The position numbers and the translations under genes were made by a program. Positions 1-5,597 of a stretch of DNA of 6,668 nucleotides are shown here, piece after piece (within the stretch, counting starts at the first letter, position 1; the number at the start of each line of letters is the position of its first letter). The notes under the pieces are model-generated. The model was given only the letters and a program-made list of their open reading frames with translations, searched no databases and was not told the DNA's origin. This stretch comes from Candidatus Aquidulcis sp. (GTDB taxonomy: Bacteria; Chloroflexota; Anaerolineae; Anaerolineales; E44-bin32), in contig DYJB01000140.1 in NCBI GenBank assembly GCA_020723365.1, forward strand, positions 1 to 6,668, in the 5' to 3' direction.

Positions 1-678
1 TCGCTGCATGCGGACCGACGCCTCCCGAGCCTGCAGGCTTCGCTCGGGGGGCTGCCGGCCGCTCCTTCCCGTTTGGCGCTCGGCCTTCCCCTTGCCCTGG
101 GGTTGGCGTGCGCCGTGCTGGCCTGGCACATGCGCCCGGCGCTCCAGCTTCGACTGGAGGCCGCAGCGCCGCCAATCGCGCCCGGCGCCGCCAGCGTGCC
201 AGCGCTTTTCACGGCCGAGGTCCGTCGCTGGGAGCGGGAGATCGTCTCGTGGTCCGCGCAGTACGCGCTTCCCGCCGAACTGATTGCTACCGTCATGCAG
301 ATCGAATCGTGCGGCGATCCCCGGGCGCTTTCAGGCGCCGGGGCGCAGGGCCTGTTCCAGGTGATGCCGTTCCACTTCCAGCCCGGCGAGGATGCCGGGG
401 ATCCCGAGACAAATGCCCGGCGCGGGCTGGGGTATCTTGCCAGGGCCTTCGAGCTCGGCGGTGGGCGCATCGACCTGGCCCTCGCCGGGTACAACGGCGG
501 ACTGTCCCGCATCCCCCAGCCACCGGACACCTGGCCAGCCGAGACGCAGCGCTACGTCGCCTGGGGAACCGGCATCTACGCCGACGTGACGGCGGGCCGC
601 CCGGACTCGCCCGCGCTCCAGGCATGGCTTGAGGCCGGTGGGGCGCGCCTGTGCCGCGCCGCCGCGCACCCCTCCTAG
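1..678 (+). CDS. Membrane-anchored lytic transglycosylase, SLT family (5'-partial)
   Basis: Likely cleaves the MurNAc-GlcNAc bond of peptidoglycan outside the cytoplasmic membrane. The frame is open from base 1 with no stop and no ATG or GTG start. The only usual start in the window is a TTG at 73 without a well-placed Shine-Dalgarno, so the true start probably lies upstream. Numbering from that TTG, residues 2-20 are a hydrophobic segment (signal anchor or signal peptide), followed by an Ala/Pro-rich linker. The SLT domain spans about 52-175. The expected catalytic Glu is E78 in the IES motif, followed by GAGAQGLFQVMP (88-99), NARRGLGYL (114-122) and AGYNGG (138-143), which are hallmark goose-lysozyme-like motifs. 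The domain is compact and sits at the C-terminus. The next gene is 268 bases away on the same strand and looks unrelated. Family assignment is firm; substrate and physiological role are not known from sequence. Confidence 0.85.
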   Translation, partial: SLHADRRLPSLQASLGGLPAAPSRLALGLPLALGLACAVLAWHMRPALQLRLEAAAPPIAPGAASVPALFTAEVRRWEREIVSWSAQYALPAELIATVMQIESCGDPRALSGAGAQGLFQVMPFHFQPGEDAGDPETNARRGLGYLARAFELGGGRIDLALAGYNGGLSRIPQPPDTWPAETQRYVAWGTGIYADVTAGRPDSPALQAWLEAGGARLCRAAAHPS

Positions 679-879
679 GACTTGCGCCCCCGATACCACT
701 TCGTCCATGCAGTCTTGTGACGAGATCGGTTGGCCCATTCGCGCCAGCGGGGACGATCGCCTGCAATCCCGATAGCCCTGGCCAATGGGCGGACAGCCCC
801 TTAGCCGCGGACGGCCTTGTGTCGCAGGCAGGAACCTGTGGCTGCCACACGGCGTCTCGCAGGCTCAGCCACCCAGTCC

Positions 880-910
880 TTGCCTGCGATCGGCCTCCAG
901 CGGATACAAT
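880..910 (+). promoter_or_regulatory. Candidate sigma70-type promoter for the DinB-like gene
   Basis: TACAAT at 905-910 matches the -10 consensus at five of six positions. TTGCCT at 880-885 is a partial -35, but the 19-base spacer is longer than ideal. A transcript from here would start near 917, about 30 bases before the ATG at 947, leaving room for the Shine-Dalgarno at 935-939. The rest of the 679-946 gap shows no RNA gene, strong hairpin or repeat that I could support. Confidence 0.3.
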
Positions 911-946
911 CGAAGGTCGGATGCCCACCCCACCGGAGGCCGCCCC

Positions 947-1432
947 ATGTCCGACTCCCAGGCCGTGCAGATCGCCAACCTCGAGGAAGCCTACCGCGCC
1001 TTCTGCCAGACACTGCGCGCCCTTCCTCCCAACGCCTTCCTGGCTTCCCTCGGCGACTGGACGCCACGCGACATTGCCGCCCACTTCGTGGGCTGGAACC
1101 GCATCACGCTCGTCGGCTCGGCGCAGCTGCGCGAGGGCGTTCGGCCGTTCTACTTCGACGACGGCACCAACGACTACCGACGGGTCAACGCAGACTTCTG
1201 CGCGCGCTTCGCCTCCCGCGACCAGAGCGAGCTGCTGTCCCAGATGGACTCCGCCATGGGCGAACTCGTGTCCTACCTGCGTCTGGTGCCGGAGGGCGAA
1301 TGGGAGCTGGATACGGGTGTCGCTCACTACCGTCCCGGCCCGGCGACGGTGGCGCGCTGCGTCGACTCGCTCATCCGCGACTACCGCAAGCACCGGGAGG
1401 AGATTCTGGCAGGTTCCAGGCCGTCTGTCTGA
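947..1432 (+). CDS. DinB-like / ClbS-DfsB-like four-helix-bundle protein
   Basis: A 161-residue protein, a typical length for the DinB-like superfamily, whose members are small metal-binding helical bundles including thiol-dependent transferases and protective hydrolases. I chose the ATG at 947 because GGAGG at 935-939 sits seven bases before it; the frame is open further upstream but has no comparable site. The N-terminal helix leads into WTPRDIAAHFVGWNR (38-52), the family's most recognisable motif, with H46 as the likely first metal ligand. Near the C-terminus, D145-x3-H149 in the RDYRKHREEI helix occupies the place of the usual H-x3-H pair, so one ligand may be Asp or metal binding may be altered. 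There is no signal peptide or membrane segment, so it is probably cytoplasmic. It converges on the sensor kinase gene. Superfamily placement is fairly confident; the biochemical function is unknown. Confidence 0.75.
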   Translation: MSDSQAVQIANLEEAYRAFCQTLRALPPNAFLASLGDWTPRDIAAHFVGWNRITLVGSAQLREGVRPFYFDDGTNDYRRVNADFCARFASRDQSELLSQMDSAMGELVSYLRLVPEGEWELDTGVAHYRPGPATVARCVDSLIRDYRKHREEILAGSRPSV

Positions 1433-1472
1433 AACGGGGTGGTTCGGCTGCGGGACATCCCTGTCGAGGTGG

Positions 1473-2885
1473 TCAGCGCTGCGGTGCGGCCCCCGAGGTC
1501 CCCGACGGCGGGTCGCTGCATCCGCTCCCGCTCTGCGGGAGCCAGACCGAGAACGTCGTGCCCCGCCCGACCTCCGAGGCCACTTCCAGTCGTCCGTCGT
1601 GGCTGCGCGTAATCCAGTAGGCGATCGACAGCCCCAGCCCGGCCCCTCCCGCCCCAGTCCGCTTGCGCGAACGGTCGACGCGGTAGAACCGTTCGAAGAT
1701 GTGGGGCAGCTCCTCCTGCGGGATCCCCGGCCCGGTGTCGGAGACCGTCACGCGCGCCCAGTCCCCGACGCATGCCAGGCCCAGCGTCACCGTCCCGCCC
1801 TGCGGGGTGTACTCGATGGCGTTCGACGCCAGGTTCAGCAAGACCTGCTTCAGCCGGTCGCGATCGCCCAGCACCCGCGCCTGGTCCTCCTGCCCCAACC
1901 GCACCTCGACCCGCTCCTGCGCCAGGACCTTCGATTGCTGGAAGACCTCCAGCACAAGCGTATCCAGTTCGACCTCACTGCGCGCCAGCGGCAGGCGACC
2001 CGACTCGGCCTGCGTCAGCACCAGGATGTCCTGCACCAGGCGCTTCATGCGTTGCGTCTCGCTGCTGATGGCATCCAGCGACTCGGTGTCAAGCTGGCCC
2101 ATCTTGCGCATCAGGTCAAGGTTGCCCAGGATGGTGGTCAGGGGCGTGCGCAGTTCGTGGGAGACGTCGGCCAGGAAGCGCCGTTGCGTCTCGAACAGGT
2201 TCTCGAGCCTCTCCAGCGTCTCGTTGAAGGCGATGATCAGCCTCCCGACTTCGCCCTGAGGCGGCCCGGAGAGCGGGATGCGCCGCGACAGGTCGTCGGC
2301 GCGGGTGATTTGCAGCGCCGTCTCCGTCACCCGCTCGAGCGGGCGCAGCGCCGCCGAGGCCGTCGTCCAGCCCACCAGCGCCGCCAACAGCACGGCCACC
2401 AGCCCGCCGCTCAGCAGGACGATCAGGAGCGCGTGCTGCGCCTCATCCACCGTTGTCAGCGGGCTCGCCAGCTGCATCGTGCCCACCACGGCGCCTTCCG
2501 GCTGGGCCACAAGCGGGTAGGTGAGCACGCGCAAATGGATGCCTTCGAAGCGCGCCTCGGAGTAGGCCGCCTCCCCCTGGGCCATGCGGTCCGGGTCGAA
2601 GGGCGTCTCCGGCACCGAGACATTCTGCGCCACCAGCGCACCCCCGGCATCCCAGACCTGCACGTAGACATTGGCGGTCAGGTCGAGCGCCATGGGAGGT
2701 AAGCGGATGCCGGTCACCTCGCGCCGGAAGGCCAGGCGGATGTCATCCGCCGCCACGTTCAGCGTGGCGTCGATCTCGCGGATCAGGCTGAGCGACAGCA
2801 GCGCGTAGACGGCAACGCCGAATGCCGCCAGCACCAGCGTCAGGACGGCGGCATACCACAGCGTCAGCCGGGCGCGCAGCGTCAC
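1473..2885 (-). CDS. Sensor histidine kinase, HAMP-HisKA-HATPase_c, OmpR-system partner
   Basis: A 470-residue membrane sensor kinase expected to autophosphorylate and pass the phosphate to the regulator encoded just upstream. It has TM1 at about 9-34, an extracytoplasmic sensor region of about 115 residues with no family I recognise, TM2 at about 152-173, HAMP at about 174-228, and the HisKA H-box FLADVSHELRTPLT (237-250) with phospho-acceptor H243. The ATPase domain has N-box NLASNAIEYTP (351-361), G1 DTGPGIP (383-389), F-box ERFYRVD (398-404) and G2 GAGGAGLGLS (411-420). All key residues are present. The GTG start at 2885 is preferred because GGGAG lies five bases upstream and because it overlaps the regulator's TGA as GTGA, suggesting translational coupling. 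The frame extends further upstream only inside the regulator gene. The last 20 or so residues are a Gly/Ser/Pro-rich tail beyond the ATPase fold. The stimulus is unknown. Confidence 0.93.
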   Translation of the reverse strand: MTLRARLTLWYAAVLTLVLAAFGVAVYALLSLSLIREIDATLNVAADDIRLAFRREVTGIRLPPMALDLTANVYVQVWDAGGALVAQNVSVPETPFDPDRMAQGEAAYSEARFEGIHLRVLTYPLVAQPEGAVVGTMQLASPLTTVDEAQHALLIVLLSGGLVAVLLAALVGWTTASAALRPLERVTETALQITRADDLSRRIPLSGPPQGEVGRLIIAFNETLERLENLFETQRRFLADVSHELRTPLTTILGNLDLMRKMGQLDTESLDAISSETQRMKRLVQDILVLTQAESGRLPLARSEVELDTLVLEVFQQSKVLAQERVEVRLGQEDQARVLGDRDRLKQVLLNLASNAIEYTPQGGTVTLGLACVGDWARVTVSDTGPGIPQEELPHIFERFYRVDRSRKRTGAGGAGLGLSIAYWITRSHDGRLEVASEVGRGTTFSVWLPQSGSGCSDPPSGTSGAAPQR

Positions 2886-3559
2886 GCCGTCTCCCGCAGC
2901 ACGTACCCGACGCCGCGCACCGTGTGCAGCAGGCGCTCCTCGCCCTCGGCTTCGGTCTTCTGGCGCAGGTAGCGGACGTAGACTTCGATGATGTTGCTCT
3001 CCCCGCCGAAGTCGTAGCCCCACACCCGATCGTAGATCACTTCCCGCGTCAACACCTGGCGCGGATGCTGCAGGAAGAGCTCCAGGAGCTCGTATTCCTT
3101 GGCTGTCAGCTCGATGGCCCGCTCACCGCGGAAGGCCTGGTGGGTCCCCGTATCCAGGCGCAGGTCGGCGAAGGTCAGGACCTCGGGCGTCTCCGGCTTG
3201 GCGCGGCGCAGCAGGGCGCGCAGGCGCGCCAGGACCTCATCCAGGGCGAACGGCTTGACCAGGTAGTCGTCCGCCCCGGCATCCAGGCCCTGGACGCGAT
3301 CCGAGACGGCGTCCTTGGCGGTCAGCATCAGGATCGGAACGCTGCTGGCGGCCCGCAGCCGCCGGCACACTTCCAGGCCGTCGATGCCGGGCAGCATCCA
3401 GTCCAGGATCACCAGATCCGGAGGGTTGTCGCGCGCCGAAGCCAGGCCGGCCGCGCCGTCGCTGGCGGTCTCGACCCGGTAGCCTTCGTAGATCAGCCCG
3501 CGGCGCAGGAAGGTCAGGATGCGTTCCTCGTCCTCGATGACCAGAATCAGCTCCCGCAT
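2882..3559 (-). CDS. OmpR/PhoB-family response regulator
   Basis: A 225-residue DNA-binding response regulator. The receiver domain (about 1-118) has the acidic pair D10/E11, phospho-acceptor D53 in LVILDWMLPG, T80 and K102 in LVKPF, so it should be phosphorylatable. The C-terminal winged helix (about 126-222) contains IELTAKEYELLELF (149-162) and the closing VRGVGYVL (214-221), typical of the OmpR/PhoB class. The ATG at 3559 follows GGAGGG with four bases between, and begins MRELILVIEDE in the expected register. A TTG eight codons upstream is less likely. Its stop overlaps the kinase start by four bases, so the two are co-translated. It lies 97 bases downstream of rplL beyond a strong hairpin, with a possible promoter of its own. 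Target genes cannot be told from the sequence. Confidence 0.94.
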   Translation of the reverse strand: MRELILVIEDEERILTFLRRGLIYEGYRVETASDGAAGLASARDNPPDLVILDWMLPGIDGLEVCRRLRAASSVPILMLTAKDAVSDRVQGLDAGADDYLVKPFALDEVLARLRALLRRAKPETPEVLTFADLRLDTGTHQAFRGERAIELTAKEYELLELFLQHPRQVLTREVIYDRVWGYDFGGESNIIEVYVRYLRQKTEAEGEERLLHTVRGVGYVLRETA

Positions 3560-3569
3560 GGTTCCCTCC

Positions 3570-3598
3570 AGGGCGGACACCAATCATACCTCCGCCCT
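3570..3598 (-). promoter_or_regulatory. Inverted repeat flanking a candidate -10 box upstream of the response regulator
   Basis: AGGGCGGA at 3570-3577 and TCCGCCCT at 3591-3598 form a perfect 8-bp inverted repeat with a 13-base spacer. Within the spacer, on the minus strand, TATGAT (3588 to 3583) matches the -10 consensus at five of six positions. A start near 3576 would give a leader of about 17 bases containing the GGAGGG Shine-Dalgarno. No convincing -35 is visible. It could be a repressor or autoregulatory operator, or simply an RNA hairpin in read-through transcripts from rplL. Confidence 0.35.
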
Positions 3599-3606
3599 CG
3601 GGCTTA

Positions 3607-3645
3607 ACGCATCGAAGCCGCCCCTTCGGGCGGCCTCGATAGCGT
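3607..3645 (-). terminator. Strong hairpin after rplL, probable end of the ribosomal-protein transcript
   Basis: A long GC-rich stem begins 12 bases after the rplL stop. It has a 7-bp core GCCGCCC/GGGCGGC (3617-3623 with 3628-3634) around a 4-base loop, one A/C mismatch, ATCGA/TCGAT (3611-3615 with 3636-3640), one bulged base, then ACGC/GCGT (3607-3610 with 3642-3645), about 16 pairs in all. On the minus strand it is not followed by a U-tract (GTTAAGCC), so it may be a weak or factor-assisted terminator, or a 3'-end stabiliser allowing some read-through into the two-component genes. Confidence 0.55.
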
Positions 3646-3656
3646 CAGCGGTGAAA

Positions 3657-4037
3657 CTAGACGACCTCGACCTTGGCCCCGGCCGCTTCCAGCTTGCCCT
3701 TGGCGTCCATGGCCGCTTCCTTGCCGGCCGCCTCCAGCAGCTTGGCATTCGGCGTCTCGGCCATATCCTTGGCTTCCTTCAGACCGAGGTTGGTGATCTG
3801 CCGGATGGCCTTGATCACGTCGATCTTCTTCGGACCGACGTCCTTGATCACCACGGTGAACTCGGTCTTCTCTTCCGCCGCCTCGGCGGGCGCCCCGCCA
3901 CTGGCCGGCATCATGGCCATCGCCATGGGGGCCGCAGCCGAGACACCCCACTTCTCTTCCAGCATCTTCGTCAGTTCTGCCGCTTCGAGGACCGTCAGCT
4001 TGCTCAGTTCCTCGACCAGCTTCCCAAGATCAGCCAT
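3657..4037 (-). CDS. rplL: 50S ribosomal protein L7/L12
   Basis: A 126-residue stalk protein that binds L10 as dimers and recruits translation GTPases to the ribosome. Residues 1-30 are the dimerisation/L10-binding helices (LEAAELTKMLEEKWGVSAAAP region), 32-56 a flexible Ala/Met/Gly/Pro hinge, and 57-126 the globular C-terminal domain. The factor-binding residues known from E. coli are kept: K71, I75, K76, R79, K87 and K90. Two parts differ from the usual sequence: TGLGLKEAK reads TNLGLKEAK (82-90), and residues 93-115 are unlike the common form, although the length matches E. coli without gaps. The ATG at 4037 follows AAGGAG with a rather long 10-base gap. It lies 59 bases downstream of rplJ and is very likely co-transcribed with it under the L10 leader. 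Identity is certain. Confidence 0.97.
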   Translation of the reverse strand: MADLGKLVEELSKLTVLEAAELTKMLEEKWGVSAAAPMAMAMMPASGGAPAEAAEEKTEFTVVIKDVGPKKIDVIKAIRQITNLGLKEAKDMAETPNAKLLEAAGKEAAMDAKGKLEAAGAKVEVV

Positions 4038-4075
4038 TGTTCACAATCTCCTTCACCTAGAGTCCGGATCGTACA

Positions 4076-4090
4076 GGGCCCCGCGGGCCC
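4076..4090 (-). other. Short hairpin between rplJ and rplL
   Basis: GGGCCC at 4076-4081 and again at 4085-4090 can pair across a 3-base loop, extended by one wobble on the minus strand. It begins six bases after the rplJ stop codon and has no U-tract, so it is more likely a pause, processing or coupling element than a terminator. In a GC-rich genome it could also be incidental. Confidence 0.35.
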
Positions 4091-4096
4091 CATCGA

Positions 4097-4627
4097 CTAG
4101 GCCGCCGCAGCGCCCTTGTCGGCATATGCCTTGACCACGGTGCCCAGCTGCCGGGCCGGGGCGGACAGGATGCCCGCCAGGCGCGTCGCCGGGGCGTTCA
4201 ACAGGCCAAGCAGTTGCGCCCGCAGTACGGGCATCGGCGGCGTCTCCGCCAGCCGCACCACCTGCCGCGCGTCGTACACCACGCCGTTGACTACGCCGGC
4301 CTTGACCTTGACCTTGTCCGACTCCTTCGAGAAGTCGACGATGGCCTTGGCCAGGGAAACCGGATCGTCCGGCGCGAAGCCGATGGCCGTCGCGCCCTGC
4401 AGGGCCGCGTCAACCACGGTCATGCCGGCTTCCCGCAGGCTCACCCGCGCCAGCCGGTTCTTGACCACGCGGAACTCGCCCCCGAGATCCCGCACCTTGC
4501 GGCGCAGGCGCTCGAGGTCCTTGACCGGGAGGCCAGTGTAAGTCGCCAGGATGATGCCCTCGCTCTTCCCGATCAGCTCACGATACTGCTCGACCAGTGC
4601 CTGCTTGCGTTGCTTGGTGATCGCCAA
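4097..4627 (-). CDS. rplJ: 50S ribosomal protein L10
   Basis: A 176-residue base of the L7/L12 stalk, normal length for bacterial L10. The N-terminal 23S-binding domain (about 1-130) shows the family signature GGEFRVVKNRLARVSL (49-64), GATAIGF (78-84) and KVKAGVVNG (107-115). The C-terminal part (about 132-170) is the long helix that carries L12 dimers, ending in an Ala-rich tail. The start is TTG at 4627: an in-frame TGA lies three codons upstream, and a near-perfect GGGAGGTGA Shine-Dalgarno (4634-4642) is correctly placed. No other start fits the conserved N-terminus MAITKQRKQALVEQY. It is preceded by an L10 leader RNA and an attenuator-like terminator, indicating feedback control by the L10-L12 complex. 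Next gene is rplL. Confidence 0.97.
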   Translation of the reverse strand: MAITKQRKQALVEQYRELIGKSEGIILATYTGLPVKDLERLRRKVRDLGGEFRVVKNRLARVSLREAGMTVVDAALQGATAIGFAPDDPVSLAKAIVDFSKESDKVKVKAGVVNGVVYDARQVVRLAETPPMPVLRAQLLGLLNAPATRLAGILSAPARQLGTVVKAYADKGAAAA

Positions 4628-4649
4628 TGTCTCTCACCTCCCTTCAATG

Positions 4650-4691
4650 AAAAGAGTCTTTGCTTCGCGTCCGAGCCGCAGCAAAGACTCT
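4650..4691 (-). terminator. Attenuator-type intrinsic terminator in the rplJ leader
   Basis: A perfect 12-bp stem, AGAGTCTTTGCT (4653-4664) with AGCAAAGACTCT (4680-4691), encloses a 15-base loop. On the minus strand its 3' arm runs into UUUU (4653-4650) and then CAUU. It stands between the L10 leader core and the rplJ Shine-Dalgarno (4634-4642), so it would end transcription before rplJ. Position and shape match known attenuators attached to L10 leaders. Confidence 0.85.
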
Positions 4692-4693
4692 CG

Positions 4694-4724
4694 CAACCGC
4701 CCCGTCTGCGGGGGCTGGAGGTTG
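4694..4724 (-). other. Intermediate hairpin between the L10 leader core and attenuator
   Basis: CAACC (4694-4698) pairs with GGTTG (4720-4724), and CCCCG (4700-4704) with CGGGG (4709-4713) around a TCTG loop, with an asymmetric internal loop between. An alternative pairs ACCGCC (4696-4701) with GGCGGT (4724-4729), which would be mutually exclusive. It may be a spacer or part of the switch. Confidence 0.4.
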
Positions 4725-4733
4725 GCGGTGAGC

Positions 4734-4793
4734 CTTCGCCTCGGCAGGAGATTAAGTCCCAGCCCAGCGGGACGCCTGCGGTCTTGGGCGAAG
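4734..4793 (-). promoter_or_regulatory. L10 leader RNA (L10-L12 autoregulatory site) of rplJ-rplL
   Basis: Cis-acting mRNA structure bound by the L10-L12 complex to limit its own synthesis. On the minus strand: P1 CUUCGCC/GGCGAAG (4793-4787 with 4740-4734); an asymmetric internal loop CAAGACC opposite CGA, which looks kink-turn-like; P2 GCAGG/CCUGC (4779-4775 with 4748-4744); then conserved UUAAU on the 3' side; then the P3 hairpin GUCCC/GGGAC (4773-4769 with 4760-4756). The conserved strings AGACCGCAGG and CUUAAU...CCUGCCGAGG are the family's hallmarks as I know them. It lies 107 bases before the rplJ start and is followed by a terminator, suggesting control by attenuation. Recognition is strong; the mechanism is inferred. 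Confidence 0.88.
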
Positions 4794-4808
4794 CCAGTTG
4801 TCGGTCAG

Positions 4809-4827
4809 CATCCCGTTGAACGGGATG
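4809..4827 (-). other. Hairpin between rplA and the L10 leader
   Basis: CATCCCG (4809-4815) and CGGGATG (4821-4827) form a perfect 7-bp stem with a 5-base loop, 22 bases after the rplA stop. There is no U-tract on either side. It may delimit the L1 and L10 regulatory units, act as a processing site, or be an outer part of the leader fold. Confidence 0.4.
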
Positions 4828-4849
4828 GAGTACCCACGTACGCTCGTCG

Positions 4850-5551
4850 TCAGGCGATGTTCGGATCGATCTTGATCCCCGGCCCCATGGTGCTGGTAAC
4901 GGTGATCTTGCGCAGGTACGTGCCCTTGGAAGCCGGCGGCTTGGCCTTCTTGACGGCTTCCATCAGCGCCGTGAAGTTCTCGGTCAGGTTCTGCGCCGGG
5001 AAGGAGGCCTTGCCGATGGGCACGTGCAGGTTGGCGGTCTTGTCGACGCGGAACTCCACCCGCCCGGCCTTGAGCTCCTTGATCACGCGCGGCAGGTCGC
5101 CGGCCGGGACCACCGTTCCCGCTTTGGGGTTCGGCATCAGGCCGCGTGGGCCGAGCACCTTGCCCAGGCCCGACTTGCCGATCTTGCCCATCATTTCGGG
5201 CGTGGCCACGGCGGCGTCGAACTCGATCCACCCTTCCTTGATCTTGTTGATGACGGCATCGTCGCCGATGATATCGGCGCCGGCTTCCTGCGCCACACGC
5301 ACGCCCTCACCTTCGGTGAAGGCGATGACGCGCACCGACTTGCCCAGGCCGTGCGGCAGCTGGACCGTATCGCGCACCTGCTGCTCGGCGTGCCGCGGAT
5401 CGACGCCCAGCCGGATATGCACCTCGATCGTACCGTCGAACTTGGTGTAGGACGTCTCGCGCGCCAGCGTCAGGGCCTGGAGCGGCTCATAGAGCTTCTC
5501 GATCTCAACCCGGGCTGCCGCCTGGGTGTACTTCTTTCCGTGCTTGGCCAT
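4850..5551 (-). CDS. rplA: 50S ribosomal protein L1
   Basis: A 233-residue L1-stalk protein, a typical length, which binds 23S rRNA near the E site and also acts as a translational repressor of its own operon in many bacteria. The RNA-binding surfaces are evident: LGPRGLMPNPKAGTV (133-147) in domain II, and the domain I motif TSTMGPGIKID (219-229) near the C-terminus. The N-terminus MAKHGKKYTQA is family-like. The ATG at 5551 follows AAGGAG with five bases between; an upstream in-frame extension encodes a Pro/Gly-rich stretch inside the intergenic RNA element and is not used. It lies 46 bases after rplK, and an L1-site-like RNA element fills that gap. It is 222 bases from rplJ. Identity is certain. 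Confidence 0.97.
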   Translation of the reverse strand: MAKHGKKYTQAAARVEIEKLYEPLQALTLARETSYTKFDGTIEVHIRLGVDPRHAEQQVRDTVQLPHGLGKSVRVIAFTEGEGVRVAQEAGADIIGDDAVINKIKEGWIEFDAAVATPEMMGKIGKSGLGKVLGPRGLMPNPKAGTVVPAGDLPRVIKELKAGRVEFRVDKTANLHVPIGKASFPAQNLTENFTALMEAVKKAKPPASKGTYLRKITVTSTMGPGIKIDPNIA

Positions 5552-5562
5552 GCTGACTCCTT

Positions 5563-5596
5563 GTGGTCCTGGCGGGCCGGGGTACGGCCCTCCCAC
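5563..5596 (-). promoter_or_regulatory. Candidate L1 translational operator upstream of rplA
   Basis: On the minus strand: GUGG (5596-5593), GA, inner helix GGGCCG (5590-5585), loop UACCC, CGGCCC (5579-5574), GCCAGGA, CCAC (5566-5563). The outer GUGG/CCAC helix ends immediately before the rplA Shine-Dalgarno AAGGAG. The pattern GUGG-GA-G...C-[A-containing loop]-CCAC resembles the 23S rRNA L1-binding site, where GGUGGGAGG is paired to CCACC across an asymmetric loop. It matches the element before rplK. The assignment to L1 is inference from this resemblance and from position. Confidence 0.7.
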
Positions 5597-5597
5597 G

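Noticed and set aside
728..793. Inverted repeat GCCCATT / AATGGGC between the first two genes
   Set aside because: Only 7 bp with a loop of over 40 bases; easily chance, with no promoter or terminator signal attached.
293..1393. 366-codon minus-strand open frame
   Set aside because: It lies antisense to the transglycosylase and DinB-like genes, both of which have clear family motifs; no motif or Shine-Dalgarno supports it.
1433..1472. Bidirectional terminator between the convergent DinB-like and kinase genes
   Set aside because: No stem longer than about 4 bp and no T-run on either strand was found in the 40-base gap.
651..2702. 683-codon plus-strand open frame
   Set aside because: It runs antisense across the sensor kinase and in another frame through the DinB-like gene. 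Its translation is Arg/Pro/Gln-rich without domains, typical of GC-rich shadow frames.
2822..3607. 261-codon plus-strand open frame opposite the response regulator
   Set aside because: Gln-rich low-complexity translation, fully antisense to a complete OmpR-type regulator.
4828..4849. Possible third L1-type element after rplA (CGTACGTGGGTAC)
   Set aside because: It has GUGGG but no matching CCAC strand or GA/GCYASGA loop, and lies upstream of the L10 leader rather than a Shine-Dalgarno.
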